NCBI RefSeq assembly: GCF_020618415.1
Contig: NZ_CP085344.1
Location: forward strand, 2,503,001-2,567,000
Origin: Cupriavidus sp. MP-37
GTDB taxonomy: Bacteria > Pseudomonadota > Gammaproteobacteria > Burkholderiales > Burkholderiaceae
Length of the DNA: 64,000 bases
Direction: 5' to 3'
The notes below the pieces were generated by a model that saw only the letters and a list, made by a program, of their open reading frames with translations, did not search any database and was not told the DNA's origin. Position 1 is the first letter of the stretch; each line of letters opens with the position of its first letter. Shown in pieces: positions 43,917-53,548 of the stretch. The position numbers were made by a program, and so were the translations under genes.

Positions 43917-44141
43917 ATGGCGGCCAAGAACATCCACGTCGTACCGCTCGACAACGGCTGGGCCATTGAATCCGAAGACGGCGCGGGCGGGCGCCAACTC
44001 TACGCAACCCAAGAAGACGCAATCGCCGCGGGCACCGAGAAAGCCCGGCAACTCCATGCAGAACTGCTCGTCCACGGCCGCGACGGCCGCATCCGGATGC
44101 GCAACAGCTTCGGCAACGATCCCCGCGATATCCAGGGCTGA
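43917..44141 (+). CDS. DUF2188 protein
   Basis: 74 residues: AKNIHVVPLDNGWAIESEDG then ATQEDAIAAGTEKARQLHAE and HGRDGRIRMRNSFGNDP. This is the complete DUF2188 pattern (a short beta-alpha module, function unknown). Very strong ribosome site AAGGAGGTG just upstream of the ATG at 43917, suggesting high translation. Confidence 0.8.
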   Translation: MAAKNIHVVPLDNGWAIESEDGAGGRQLYATQEDAIAAGTEKARQLHAELLVHGRDGRIRMRNSFGNDPRDIQG

Positions 44142-44156
44142 CCTGACAACAGCGCG

Positions 44157-44297
44157 TCAGCCACCGCTGACGCGCATCCCCTCCACGCGTGAGCGCGTCG
44201 CGTAATAAGCCAGCACCAGCGATGCGGTCAGTGCCAGGCCGGCGACTGCCAATGCGATGCATGTGGTGCCGGCGATCCCGTTGCCCTTGTCGGTCAT
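44157..44297 (-). CDS. Very small single-pass membrane protein
   Basis: 46 residues. One hydrophobic helix (TTCIALAVAGLALTASLVLA) in a short polar frame; start ATG at 44297 with GGAGG upstream. Unknown function. It lies 37 bases downstream of the 197-residue secreted protein gene and may belong to the same transcript. Confidence 0.55.
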   Translation of the reverse strand: MTDKGNGIAGTTCIALAVAGLALTASLVLAYYATRSRVEGMRVSGG

Positions 44298-44334
44298 GAC
44301 AGCCTCCGTGGCGATGAAGTCCGCTGTGTCATCA

Positions 44335-44928
44335 CTATAGGTGCAACGGGCTGGATCGAAAAACAGCCAAGGCAGCGCCGCCGGATTTGGCAAAACGGCC
44401 CGCGAGCAGTTTCGCGACCCGCGCTTGTTTCTCGGGCTCCCCAGACAATGCCACCAAGCCGCCGTCGACGGCCTGCTGCCAGGCTATGCGCCCTTCGAGC
44501 AGGCCGCGCAATACCTCTTCTCCGGTCACGACCACGACATCGCCGTCGACCGGTCCGGCATCATGATCGGCATGCTCATTAGCGTTGCCTCTGCCGCCCG
44601 GCGCATAGCGCGTCCATAGCCGCGATTCGACCAGCAGCAGCGACACCGCGGGCAGCCTGGCCCTGACGACCGCCAGCCGCTGCTCCAGCAAGTGAGCGGC
44701 TTCGTCAGCGCTGAGCCGTGCATTGGCGTCCGAGACCTGCGAAGCCGGCGCCAGCATGCCCGCGTTCCGTGCATCGAAAATGGCAAAGGCCACGCCGATG
44801 GATGCAGGGTGCGCCGCCCCGACCTCATCGCCGAGTACGAAGTCGGAGCCGCATGCCGTTGCGTGCAACGGCAGTGCGAGGCAGGCGGCCGCCAGCACGG
44901 CCTTCATCAAGGGGCGGGCGAATGTCAT
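44335..44928 (-). CDS. Hypothetical exported protein
   Basis: 197 residues. Signal sequence MTFARPLMKAVLAAACLALP to about residue 25, followed directly by Cys (ATAC-GSDF). The lipobox is poor, so lipoprotein status is uncertain. The rest has no recognised domain. Its ATG overlaps the stop of the alkyl-sulfatase gene by four bases, so the two are translationally coupled and probably act together in the periplasm. Confidence 0.7.
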   Translation of the reverse strand: MTFARPLMKAVLAAACLALPLHATACGSDFVLGDEVGAAHPASIGVAFAIFDARNAGMLAPASQVSDANARLSADEAAHLLEQRLAVVRARLPAVSLLLVESRLWTRYAPGGRGNANEHADHDAGPVDGDVVVVTGEEVLRGLLEGRIAWQQAVDGGLVALSGEPEKQARVAKLLAGRFAKSGGAALAVFRSSPLHL

Positions 44929-46895
44929 GGCGTCACGATGTTGAACCAGAACGGGAACGAATCGAGCAGACCCAGGAATTCTCCAAGCGCCTCACGTCGC
45001 CCTTCCACTTTCATGTCGCCCTTGGCGATGGCATTCTCGATGGTCGTTTCCTTGAGCTGGATCGAATCGAGCGTTGCCTTGGAAAGCGTAATCGTGGCAT
45101 CTGCCTGAGGCAGCGGCTTGCCATAGTTCAGGACCGCATTCTCCACCGCCAGGCCATACTGCTTCTTCAGGTCCGTGAAATCCAGATTGAGTGCGATCTT
45201 CTTGCCGGCTGCCTTCGGACCGTTCAGTCGCACCGCCAGGTAGTCGAACAGCATCTCTGGCGGCATCGCCTTGATAGTGTCCGGGCTGGCCACATCGGTG
45301 CCCCCAGCCTTGGGCACACCATTGCGCAACTCATAGGCACCCATCAGGTACACCGAGCGCCATGGGCCACTTTCCGCCTGGTAGCCGAGCTGCTCCAGCG
45401 AATCGGCCAGCAGGTCCTTGCCGGCCTTGCTGTTGGGGTTGGCGTACACCACGTGTTTGAGCGCCTCCGCGGTCCAGCGGTAATCGCCCTTGTCGAAGTC
45501 GGCTTTCGCCCGACGCAGCACGGCCGCCTCGCCGCCCATGTACTCGATGTATTTCTTTGCCGCCATCTCGGGCGGCAAGTTGTTGAGGTCTGACGGATTG
45601 CCGTCATACCAGCCCATATATCGCTGGTACACGGCTCGCGAGTTATGGCGCAGCGTGCCGTAATAGCCGCGGTTCGGCCAGAACTTGTCGAGTTCTGGCG
45701 GCAGCTTGATGAGCTCGGAGATCTCTTCGCCGGTGTAGCCTTTGTTCATCAGGTTGACCGACTGATCGTGCGTGTATTTGTACAGGTCTCTCTGCTTCTT
45801 CCAGTAGTCGATGATCTTGGCATTGCCCCACATGGGCCAGTGGTGAGCCTGGAACTTGAAGTCGACGTCCTTGCCGTAGAGGTCAATGGTCTCGTTCAGG
45901 TAGCTCGACCACTTGAGCGCATCGCGCACCTGCGCCCCGCGCAGGGTCAGGATGTTGTGCATCGTGTTGGTCGTGTTCTCGGCCATCCACATGCCCCGGA
46001 ACTGCGGGAAGAAGGTATTCATTTCCGCGGGCGCCTCGGTGCCAGGCGTCATCTGGAATACCATCTTCACGCCGTCCACGGTGACTTCGGTGCCCGTCTT
46101 GCTGATGATGTCGGACGGCACGATCAGCCCGGCGGTGCCAGTCGACACGGTCTGCCCCAGGCCGCCATTCACACCACCGCGGTCGTTGCGAGGCAGCAGT
46201 GCACCGTACATGTACACCGCGCGTCGGCCCATCGCGTTGCCGGCAATGACGTTCTCGCTGACAGCATGTTCGGTAAAGCCTTGGGGTGCCAGGATCTTCA
46301 CCTTGCCGGACCTCACATCGGCCTCGTTCACGATTCCCCGAACGCCGCCGTAGTGATCGATGTGCGAATGGCTGTAGATCACGGCAACGACAGGGCGTTG
46401 CCCGAGATTCTTGCTCACGAAGTCATACGCTGCCCTGGCCGTTTCTGCCGAGATCAGCGGGTCCAGCACGATCCAGCCCGTATCCCCCTGGACGAAGGTA
46501 ACGTTGGACAAATCGAAGCCCCGCACCTGGTAGATGCGATCCGCGACCTTGAACAGACCATTCTGCATGGTCAACTGGGCATTGCGCCACAGGCTCGGAT
46601 TGACGGTATCGGGGGCTGGCTTGTCGATGGCGATGTACTGCTTGTACTGCTCGAGATCCCACACCACGTCGCCTTTTGCGTTGCGGATGGTCAGCGTGTC
46701 CGGCTTGGCGATCAGCCCGCGCTGTGCGTCCTCGAAATCGGACCGGTCATTGAACGGCAATTCCTTCAGGACCGCGGCATTGGCCGCCCGCGTTGCAGCC
46801 GTAGCCGGCTTGCCACCGAGCGCTTGAGTTTGCGCATGGCTCGGCGTGGAACAGGCGATGGCTGCCCCAGTGATCAAGACCATTGTTATCCGCAT
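44925..46895 (-). CDS. Alkyl sulfatase, metallo-beta-lactamase type (SdsA1/BDS1 family)
   Basis: 656 residues. Signal peptide to about residue 21 (ending PSHA). The metallo-beta-lactamase zinc motif is HSHIDH at residues 176-181 in VAVIYSHSHIDHYGG. Later come AENTTNTMHNILTLRGAQVR and the dimerisation region typical of SdsA1, then a C-terminal SCP2-like domain (from about residue 530, PEMLFDYLAVRLNGPKAAGK). It hydrolyses alkyl sulfate esters such as dodecyl sulfate, releasing sulfate and an alcohol. GGAGGGAGG precedes the ATG. A LexA-like box lies 176 bases upstream. Confidence 0.9.
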   Translation of the reverse strand: MRITMVLITGAAIACSTPSHAQTQALGGKPATAATRAANAAVLKELPFNDRSDFEDAQRGLIAKPDTLTIRNAKGDVVWDLEQYKQYIAIDKPAPDTVNPSLWRNAQLTMQNGLFKVADRIYQVRGFDLSNVTFVQGDTGWIVLDPLISAETARAAYDFVSKNLGQRPVVAVIYSHSHIDHYGGVRGIVNEADVRSGKVKILAPQGFTEHAVSENVIAGNAMGRRAVYMYGALLPRNDRGGVNGGLGQTVSTGTAGLIVPSDIISKTGTEVTVDGVKMVFQMTPGTEAPAEMNTFFPQFRGMWMAENTTNTMHNILTLRGAQVRDALKWSSYLNETIDLYGKDVDFKFQAHHWPMWGNAKIIDYWKKQRDLYKYTHDQSVNLMNKGYTGEEISELIKLPPELDKFWPNRGYYGTLRHNSRAVYQRYMGWYDGNPSDLNNLPPEMAAKKYIEYMGGEAAVLRRAKADFDKGDYRWTAEALKHVVYANPNSKAGKDLLADSLEQLGYQAESGPWRSVYLMGAYELRNGVPKAGGTDVASPDTIKAMPPEMLFDYLAVRLNGPKAAGKKIALNLDFTDLKKQYGLAVENAVLNYGKPLPQADATITLSKATLDSIQLKETTIENAIAKGDMKVEGRREALGEFLGLLDSFPFWFNIVTP

Positions 46896-47218
46896 CGCCT
46901 CCCTCCAGAAAATGCTTCTGCCGCATGAGCCAAGCTTGTCGCGTCAACTGGCAAGGTAAGCTCAAGGGTTGGACCGGCGGAAGTGAATCTTTCCGATAGG
47001 CGAATAAAACCGCTTCGACTTCGATCCAAATTTCCCTCGTGATTCGATGCTGAATCACCTCGCGGGCATGCTGTATATACGTACAGTATGGCAGCATGAT
47101 CAACGGCCGCTGCTTGCGAAAGGCGACAGCTTCGACGGTGCGTTTGCACCTTCCCGCAGCCTGAATATTGGATGTCATCCAAAAATGCAGATAACGGCGT
47201 ACCCGGCGCGGCCAATAA
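46896..47218. other. Intergenic region with LexA box, no gene
   Basis: Apart from the box at 47071 nothing convincing is seen. Short frames here have no ribosome site and no coding character. Confidence 0.5.
47071..47086. promoter_or_regulatory. Second LexA-type box
   Basis: CTGTATATACGTACAG matches CTGT-N8-ACAG exactly. The nearest gene start is the alkyl sulfatase (46895, minus), 176 bases away. No clear gene starts on the other side. Confidence 0.5.
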
Positions 47219-47252
47219 AAAAACCCGCTTGGCCTTTTACCAAGCGGGTTTT
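47219..47252 (-). terminator. Terminator of tRNA-Pro
   Basis: AAACCCGCTTGG (47221-47232) and CCAAGCGGGTTT (47240-47251), 7-base loop; the A run to its left reads as T on the minus strand. Confidence 0.9.
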
Positions 47253-47255
47253 GTC

Positions 47256-47332
<77 letters not shown>

Positions 47333-47387
47333 AAGCAAAAGATTATAACAGAAGCATTTCTCGTATGACTAGCTCCTGACGTGGAAA

Positions 47388-47813
47388 TTATCCGTGCCTG
47401 GCAATCTCGCGTAGCTGCGCCAGCAGGTGCTGCACCTCGACTAACTCATTGCGCAAGCCGGCGATGTCGACCGACAGTGCCGGCGCTTTTTCCGCGCCGG
47501 CTTCCATCGATTCCTGCGTTGCCGTGGCCGCGCTGTGATGACGGCCTTCGTCGAGGCGGTTGCGCGCGCCGTTGATGGTGAAGCCCTGCTCGTAGAGCAG
47601 CTCGCGGATGCGGCGGATCAGCAGGACTTCGTGGTGCTGGTAGTAGCGGCGGTTGCCGCGGCGCTTGACCGGCTTGAGCTGCGTGAACTCCTGCTCCCAG
47701 TAGCGCAGCACGTGCGGCTTGACGGCGCACAGCTCGCTCACCTCACCGATGGTGAAGTAGCGCTTGGCCGGGATCGGCGGCAACGCGATGCGGTCGCTGG
47801 GTTTGTCCGACAT
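47388..47813 (-). CDS. MerR-family transcriptional regulator
   Basis: 141 residues. The N-terminal MerR winged helix is KRYFTIGEVSELCAVKPHVL RYWEQEF then RRGNRRYYQHHEVLLIRRIR, followed by a short coiled coil. No metal-binding cysteines follow, so it is not a mercury or copper sensor. A gene of this type is conserved directly downstream of ihfA in beta- and gamma-proteobacteria, although its function is unclear. Confidence 0.88.
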   Translation of the reverse strand: MSDKPSDRIALPPIPAKRYFTIGEVSELCAVKPHVLRYWEQEFTQLKPVKRRGNRRYYQHHEVLLIRRIRELLYEQGFTINGARNRLDEGRHHSAATATQESMEAGAEKAPALSVDIAGLRNELVEVQHLLAQLREIARHG

Positions 47814-47929
47814 GCAGTGTGTAGACGAGCGTCAGGCCATGCCGGCCAGGAGGTTGGCGCGCGTCACGCGCGCGCCCAGAAGAATACCGATGCCGGCCTC
47901 GGGAAGCAATCCGCCGTTCGGGTGACGGG

Positions 47930-48340
47930 TCAGCCGGCGATGCCGGCGCGTTCTTCGACCAGGCCCTTGAGCTTCTGGCTGGCGTGGAACGTCACCACGC
48001 GGCGCGCGGTGATCGGGATGACTTCGCCGGTCTTGGGGTTGCGGCCGGGCCGCTGCGGCTTGTCGCGCAACTGGAAGTTGCCGAAGCCGGAAAGCTTGAC
48101 GCTGTCGCCCTGCTCCAGCGCTTCGCGGATGACATCGAAGAAGGCCTCGACCATGTCCTTCGATTCCCGCTTGTTCAGGCCGACCTGGTCGAACAGCATC
48201 TCGGCCAGCTCGGCCTTGGTCAGCGTGGGAACTTCGGTCGCGCGGGCGTCCGGCATGGCATCGTCAAGGGAGGATGCCTGCCGGTCGCTCATCTCACCCA
48301 GTGCTGCAGCGGTCATGGAATTCGCGTCTCGATCATTCAT
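47930..48340 (-). CDS. ihfA: Integration host factor alpha subunit
   Basis: 136 residues. The HU/IHF core begins [20 protein letters not shown] and contains [20 protein letters not shown] followed by [17 protein letters not shown], including the beta-arm proline and arginines that bend DNA. About 38 N-terminal residues precede the E. coli start. The first methionines (48340, 48316, 48292, 48256) all lack a strong ribosome site, so the exact start is uncertain. Normal position after pheT. Confidence 0.94.
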   Translation of the reverse strand: MNDRDANSMTAAALGEMSDRQASSLDDAMPDARATEVPTLTKAELAEMLFDQVGLNKRESKDMVEAFFDVIREALEQGDSVKLSGFGNFQLRDKPQRPGRNPKTGEVIPITARRVVTFHASQKLKGLVEERAGIAG

Positions 48341-48427
48341 GTCGATCGCTCGAGTGTCTGTCTGGCGATCCGCCCGGGGCGAGCCCGGGCGCCCTTTTTA
48401 TCGTGCTCCGCCGGTCATGGCGACGGT

Positions 48428-50875
48428 TCAGCCGCGCAGCCGCGCCTGGAAGGCTTCGGCCAGCGCGTCGACCATGCAGCGCACCGCGCTGTCGACGGTT
48501 TCGTCCTGGAGGGTCGACCCAGTATCTTGCAAGGTCACCCGGAACGCAAGGCTTTTCTCGTCCGCGCCGATGGCCGTGGAAGCGCCCTTGGGACGGAACT
48601 CGTCGAACAGCACCAGGCCCTGGCAGAAGCGGCCATAACCCTGTTTTTCCAGCGCCGCGCGCATGGTGTCAAGCAGGTCCTGCACGCGCACCGACTGCTT
48701 CACGACCATGGCCAGGTCACGCACGGCGGCGGGGAATTTCGAGATCTCGGTGTACGCCGGCAGCCCGGTGCCGCGCAGCGCGTCGAGCTGCAGTTCGAAC
48801 AGCACCGGCGCATGCGCCAGCTCGTATTCCTGCAGCCAGCGCGGATGCAGTTCGCCGACCACGCCGACCGGCTTGCCGTCGAGCAGCACGCGCGCGGCGC
48901 GGCCCGGGTGCAGCGCCGGGTGCGAGACCGGCTCGAAGCGCGGCACGCGCGGATGGAACAGCGCCTCGACATCGCCCTTGATGTCGAAGAAGTCGACGTT
49001 GCGCGTGGCGATGCCCCACTGCTCTTCGAACGCCGGGCCGTAGGCGATGCCGGCGGCCATCATCGGCTGCTCATACCCGGCCACGGTCAGGCCGCCGTCC
49101 TTGACCTCGGCGTCGCGATGGAACACGCGGCCGACCTCGAACAGGCGCACGCGCGCGGCCTTGCGGTTCAGGTTGTAGCGCACCTTGTCGACCAGCCCGC
49201 CGATCAGCGTCGAGCGCATCACCGCGAGCTGGCTGGCGATCGGATTCAGCAGTCGGATCGGCTTGTCGTTGGCGGCGAAGTCGCGCTCCCACTTCTCTTC
49301 GACGAAGGCGAAGTTGATCACTTCCTGGTAGTCGCGTGCGGCCACGGCATGGCGCACCACGTGGGTGGAGCGGCTGGCTTCGTTGGTCGGGCGCATTTCG
49401 CTTTCGGCAACCGGCGGGCGCGCCGGAATGCGCTCGAAACCGTAGATGCGCGCGACTTCCTCGATCAGGTCTTCCTCGATTTCGATATCGAAACGGTAGC
49501 TCGGCGGCGTGACCTCGAACACTTCGCCCTCGGCGCCCTGCGCGCGCGTGAACGGCAACTGCAGGCGCTGGAACACATCGGCGATGGCCGCCGGCGACAG
49601 CTCGATGCCGAGCACGCGCTCGGCGCGCGCCACGCGCAGGCTGACCGGCTTGCGCACCGGCAGGCTGACCACGTGGTCGTCCACCGGGCCGGCCTGGCCG
49701 CCGCAGATCTCGAGGATCAGCGCGGTGATGCGCTCGATATGCTCGACCGTGGTGGCGTAATCCACGCCGCGCTCGAAACGGTGTCCGGCATCGGTCGAGA
49801 AGTTGTAGCGGCGGCTGCGGCCCTGGATCGCGGCCGGCCACCAGAATGCGGCTTCCAGATAGATGTCGGTGGTGTCCAGCGTCACCGCGGTGCTGTCGCC
49901 GCCCATGATGCCGGCCAGGCTCTCGATCTCCTTGTCATCGGCGATCACGCCGACCTGCTCGTCGACCTCGACGGTGTTGCCGTTCAGCAGCTTGAGCTGC
50001 TCGCCCTTGCGGCCCCAGCGCACGTCCAGCCCGCCGTGGATCTTGTGCAGGTCGAACACGTGCGACGGACGGCCCAGCTCCAGCATCACGTAGTTGGAAA
50101 TATCGACCAGCGCCGACACGCTGCGCTGGCCCGAACGCTCCAGCCGCTGCACCATCCACAGCGGCGTGGCGGCGCGTGCGTTGACGCCGCGGATGATACG
50201 GCCGGAGAAGCGGCCGCACAGGTCGGGCGCCGACACCTTGACCGGCAGCTTGTCCTGGATCGTCACCGGCACCGGTGTCATGTCGGGCAGGTTCAGCGCG
50301 GCCCCGGTCAGCGCCGACACTTCGCGCGCGACGCCATGGATCGACAGGCAGTCGGCCTTGTTGGGGGTCAGCTTGATGACGAAGACCTGGTCGTCGAGGT
50401 CCAGGTACTGGCGGATGTTCTGGCCGACCGGCGCATCTTCCGGCAGCACCATCAGGCCGCCGTGGTCCTCGGACAGCTTCAGTTCGCGCGCCGAGCACAG
50501 CATGCCGAAGCTGTCGACACCGCGCAGCTTGCCGACCTTGATCTCGAACGGCTTGCCGCCGTCCTCTGCCGGCGGCAGCACCGCGCCGACCAGTGCGCAC
50601 GGCACCTTGATGCCGGGCTTGACGTTGGGCGCGCCGCAGACGATCTGCAGGGTCTCGCCGGTGCCGGCATCGACCTGGCACACGTTGAGGCGATCGGCGT
50701 TGGGATGGCGCTCGGTCGACAGCACGTGCGCGACCACCACCTTGTCGAACGGCGGCGCGACCGGGCCCACCTCTTCCACTTCGAGCCCGGCCATGGTCAG
50801 GCTGTGCGACAGCGCGTCGGTGGAAATCTTTTCAGGGTTGGCGAAGGTGCGAAGCCAGGATTCCGAGAATTGCAT
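48428..50875 (-). CDS. pheT: Phenylalanine--tRNA ligase beta subunit
   Basis: 815 residues. The N-terminal tRNA-binding EMAP-like domain ([20 protein letters not shown]), the B3/B4 domain, the B5 domain, a core resembling the class II catalytic domain ([20 protein letters not shown]) and the C-terminal anticodon-binding ferredoxin-like domain ([20 protein letters not shown]) appear in standard order. It forms an alpha2-beta2 enzyme with PheS, encoded 72 bases upstream. Confidence 0.97.
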   Translation of the reverse strand: MQFSESWLRTFANPEKISTDALSHSLTMAGLEVEEVGPVAPPFDKVVVAHVLSTERHPNADRLNVCQVDAGTGETLQIVCGAPNVKPGIKVPCALVGAVLPPAEDGGKPFEIKVGKLRGVDSFGMLCSARELKLSEDHGGLMVLPEDAPVGQNIRQYLDLDDQVFVIKLTPNKADCLSIHGVAREVSALTGAALNLPDMTPVPVTIQDKLPVKVSAPDLCGRFSGRIIRGVNARAATPLWMVQRLERSGQRSVSALVDISNYVMLELGRPSHVFDLHKIHGGLDVRWGRKGEQLKLLNGNTVEVDEQVGVIADDKEIESLAGIMGGDSTAVTLDTTDIYLEAAFWWPAAIQGRSRRYNFSTDAGHRFERGVDYATTVEHIERITALILEICGGQAGPVDDHVVSLPVRKPVSLRVARAERVLGIELSPAAIADVFQRLQLPFTRAQGAEGEVFEVTPPSYRFDIEIEEDLIEEVARIYGFERIPARPPVAESEMRPTNEASRSTHVVRHAVAARDYQEVINFAFVEEKWERDFAANDKPIRLLNPIASQLAVMRSTLIGGLVDKVRYNLNRKAARVRLFEVGRVFHRDAEVKDGGLTVAGYEQPMMAAGIAYGPAFEEQWGIATRNVDFFDIKGDVEALFHPRVPRFEPVSHPALHPGRAARVLLDGKPVGVVGELHPRWLQEYELAHAPVLFELQLDALRGTGLPAYTEISKFPAAVRDLAMVVKQSVRVQDLLDTMRAALEKQGYGRFCQGLVLFDEFRPKGASTAIGADEKSLAFRVTLQDTGSTLQDETVDSAVRCMVDALAEAFQARLRG

Positions 50876-50947
50876 GGCGCTTCTGATCCGGTAAGTATTC
50901 TGTGTAGTCGGTGACGAGTTTGACCGCGGCCAGGAAACAGCGGCGTG

Positions 50948-51979
50948 TCAGGCGAACTGGCGCAGGAAGCGCACATCGCCCTCGAAGAACAGGCGCAGGT
51001 CGTTGATGCCATAGCGCAGCATGGTCAGGCGCTCGAGGCCGGAGCCGAACGCGAAACCGATATAGCGCTCGGGATCGAGGCCCATGTTGCGCAGCACGTT
51101 GGGATGCACCTGCCCCGAACCGGAGATTTCCAGCCATTTTCCATTGCCGAAGGCCATGTCGATTTCCGCCGACGGCTCGGTGAACGGGAAGTACGAAGGA
51201 CGGAAGCGCACCTGGATGTCGTCACGCTCGAAGAACTTGCGCAGGAAATCGGTGTACACACCCTTCAGGTCGGCGAAGCTGACGTCCTCGCCGATCCACA
51301 GGCCTTCGACCTGGTTGAACATCGGCGAATGCGTGGCGTCGCTGTCGACGCGATAGGTACGGCCCGGGCAGATCACCTTGATCGGCGGCATCGCCTTGCC
51401 GGCGTACTTCTCCACGTGCATCTTCGCGTAGCGCACCTGCATCGGGCTGGTATGCGTGCGCAGCAGCAACAGCTTGTCGTCGCTGTCGCGGCCATCGACG
51501 TAGAAGGTGTCCTGCATCGAACGCGCCGGATGGTTGTCCGGGTTGTTCAGCGCGGTGAAGTTCATCCAGTCGGTTTCGATCTCGGGGCCGTCGGCCACGT
51601 CGAAGCCGATCGAGCCGAAGATCTGCTCGACGCGCTCCCAGGTGCGCATCACCGGATGCAGGCTGCCGCGGGACACCGCGCGGCCCGGCAGCGTGACGTC
51701 GATGGCCTCGGCGGCCAGGCGCGCGTTCATCAGCGCGTCGGCCAGCGCCTGGCGTCGCGCCTGCAGCGCGGCCTCGACCTGCTGCTTGACCTGGTTGATG
51801 CGCGCGCCCTCGCTCTTGCGCGTCTCCGGGTCGAGCTTGCCGAGGCCCTTGAGCAGTTCGGTCAGCGCGCCGGTCTTGCCGAGGAAGCGGGCCTTCTCGT
51901 TTTCCAGCGTGGCGTTGTCATTGGCGGCGGCGAAAGCGGCCTGGGCGTCGGCGACGATTTGGTCCAGATCCTGAGACAT
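50948..51979 (-). CDS. pheS: Phenylalanine--tRNA ligase alpha subunit
   Basis: 343 residues from the ATG at 51979. N-terminal coiled coil, then class II motifs: motif 1 region ([20 protein letters not shown]), motif 2 ([20 protein letters not shown]) and motif 3 ([20 protein letters not shown]). It activates phenylalanine. It is separated from rplT by a terminator (52125-52152), so pheST probably has its own promoter. I looked for a Phe-rich leader peptide as in E. coli and found none. Confidence 0.96.
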   Translation of the reverse strand: MSQDLDQIVADAQAAFAAANDNATLENEKARFLGKTGALTELLKGLGKLDPETRKSEGARINQVKQQVEAALQARRQALADALMNARLAAEAIDVTLPGRAVSRGSLHPVMRTWERVEQIFGSIGFDVADGPEIETDWMNFTALNNPDNHPARSMQDTFYVDGRDSDDKLLLLRTHTSPMQVRYAKMHVEKYAGKAMPPIKVICPGRTYRVDSDATHSPMFNQVEGLWIGEDVSFADLKGVYTDFLRKFFERDDIQVRFRPSYFPFTEPSAEIDMAFGNGKWLEISGSGQVHPNVLRNMGLDPERYIGFAFGSGLERLTMLRYGINDLRLFFEGDVRFLRQFA

Positions 51980-52119
51980 GGCGGCGGTCGTGGAGTGTTC
52001 TGGCGTCGGCGCAACCCTGTCATGCGACAAGGCCGGCCCGACGTGGGTTGGCACTTCGTGCGGTATGCGTTTCCGCATGCGGTCTCGTCAAGCAATGCAA
52101 GACGGCATGCGGAACCGCA

Positions 52120-52152
52120 AATAAAAACGGGGCTCGGTGAGGAGCCCCGTTT
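52120..52152 (-). terminator. Terminator between rplT and pheS
   Basis: AAACGGGGCTC (52125-52135) and GAGCCCCGTTT (52142-52152), 6-base loop. On the minus strand it is followed by TTTTTATTT. It separates infC-rpmI-rplT from pheST. Confidence 0.88.
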
Positions 52153-52229
52153 CAGCAGACCTTGCGGTCAGCGGTCGACCTTGCGGTCGGTGCTTGCCCG
52201 GCAGCGCTTGCGCGCTACCGGAGCCGGCA

Positions 52230-52586
52230 TCAGGCAACGGTGGCTTTCACCTGGTTGACGATGGCGGCAAAGGCAGGCTTGTCGTGAATAGCCATGTCCG
52301 ACAGCACCTTGCGGTCCAGTTCAATCGAGGCCTTCTTCAGACCGTTCATGAACACGCTGTAGGTCATACCATGCTCACGCGTCGCGGCATTGATACGCGC
52401 AATCCACAGCGCGCGGAACACGCGCTTCTTGTTGCGGCGATCGCGGTACGCGTACTGGCCAGCACGCATGACCGCCTGCTTGGCGATGCGATAGACATTA
52501 TTGCGACGGCCGCGGTAACCCTTGGCAGCGTCGATAACCTTCTTGTGACGGGCCCGTGCAGTGACCCCACGCTTTACTCGAGGCAT
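52230..52586 (-). CDS. rplT: 50S ribosomal protein L20
   Basis: 118 residues, with the highly basic N-terminus [20 protein letters not shown] and the globular C-terminal half ([20 protein letters not shown]). Binds 23S rRNA early in assembly; in E. coli it also represses its own operon. Directly downstream of rpmI. Confidence 0.97.
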
Positions 52587-52614
52587 GTAATTCTCCTTTC
52601 GTTGTCGTCAGGGG

Positions 52615-52812
52615 TTATGCGTAAGGCATCATCGCGCGCACCGACTTCAGGTTCGTCTCATGGACGTCCTGAGTACCGCGCAGTTGACGCTTGTTCTTGG
52701 TGGTCTTCTTGGTCAGGATGTGACGCTTGAAGGCCTGGCCGCGCTTGAACGAACCGTTCGGACGGGCAGTAAAGCGCTTGGAAGCGCTTTTCTTCGTCTT
52801 CATCTTCGGCAT
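52615..52812 (-). CDS. rpmI: 50S ribosomal protein L35
   Basis: 65 residues from [20 protein letters not shown], the normal length. The frame is open further upstream, but the conserved start at 52812 with its purine-rich leader fits the family. Between infC and rplT. Confidence 0.96.
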   Translation of the reverse strand: MPKMKTKKSASKRFTARPNGSFKRGQAFKRHILTKKTTKNKRQLRGTQDVHETNLKSVRAMMPYA

Positions 52813-52979
52813 GAAAAACTCCAGCTCATATGACATGCATGCAGGTGGACGGCTGACGCCGACGCTTGCAAGACCCGCATCCACTTGTTGTTGCGCGATG
52901 GTCCTGGCGGACCCCGCGCGACTTCCGCACGACACAGCGCCGGGATGACTGGCATCCCGGCCGCCGCACCGCGCAGGAA

Positions 52980-53501
52980 TTACTTCTTCTTCTTGGGGGC
53001 GAGCACCATCACCATCTGGCGCCCTTCCATCTTCGGCATCTGCTCGACCTGGCCGATCTCTTCCAGGTCCGCCTTCAGGCGTTCGAGCATGCGCGCGCCG
53101 ATTTCCTGGTGGGCCATCTCGCGACCACGGAACCGCAGCGTGATCTTGGTCTTGTCGCCATCTTCCAGGAAGCGCTTCAGGTTGCGCAGCTTGACGTTGT
53201 AGTCGCCATCATCCGTACCCGGCCGGAACTTGACTTCCTTGACCTGGATGATCTTCTGCTTCAGCTTGGCCTCGTGGGCGCGCTTGGCTTCCTCGTACTT
53301 GAACTTCCCGTAATCCATGATCCGGGCGACGGGCGGAGTCGCGTTGGGGGCGATCTCCACCAGGTCCAAGTCCTTGTCCTCAGCCAGCCGCAGAGCGTCC
53401 ATGAACTTGACGATGCCGAGCTGCTCGTTATCAACCCCTACCAGGCGCAGTTCAGGTGCGCTGATTTCCCGGTTGATGCGATGACCTTTGTCCGTAGCGA
53501 T
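52980..53501 (-). CDS. infC: Translation initiation factor IF-3, ATC start codon
   Basis: 173 residues. The family-typical N-terminus is [20 protein letters not shown], preceded by an ATC at 53501 that serves as start, with GAGGT about 9 bases before it. An in-frame TAA at 53510-53508 excludes a start further upstream. The first ATG (53402) would remove 33 conserved residues, including much of the N-domain. IF-3 checks start-codon choice on the 30S subunit, and use of a rare start codon in its own gene is its known autoregulation. The linker and C-domain ([20 protein letters not shown]) are complete. Confidence 0.93.
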   Translation of the reverse strand: MATDKGHRINREISAPELRLVGVDNEQLGIVKFMDALRLAEDKDLDLVEIAPNATPPVARIMDYGKFKYEEAKRAHEAKLKQKIIQVKEVKFRPGTDDGDYNVKLRNLKRFLEDGDKTKITLRFRGREMAHQEIGARMLERLKADLEEIGQVEQMPKMEGRQMVMVLAPKKKK

Positions 53502-53548
53502 GTTGCGTTACCTCAAGAAGACAAAAAAACAAGCCGTGCTCACCACCC

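Noticed and set aside
51980..52229. Possible Phe-rich leader peptide before pheS.
   Set aside because: Short frames here contain no run of phenylalanine codons.
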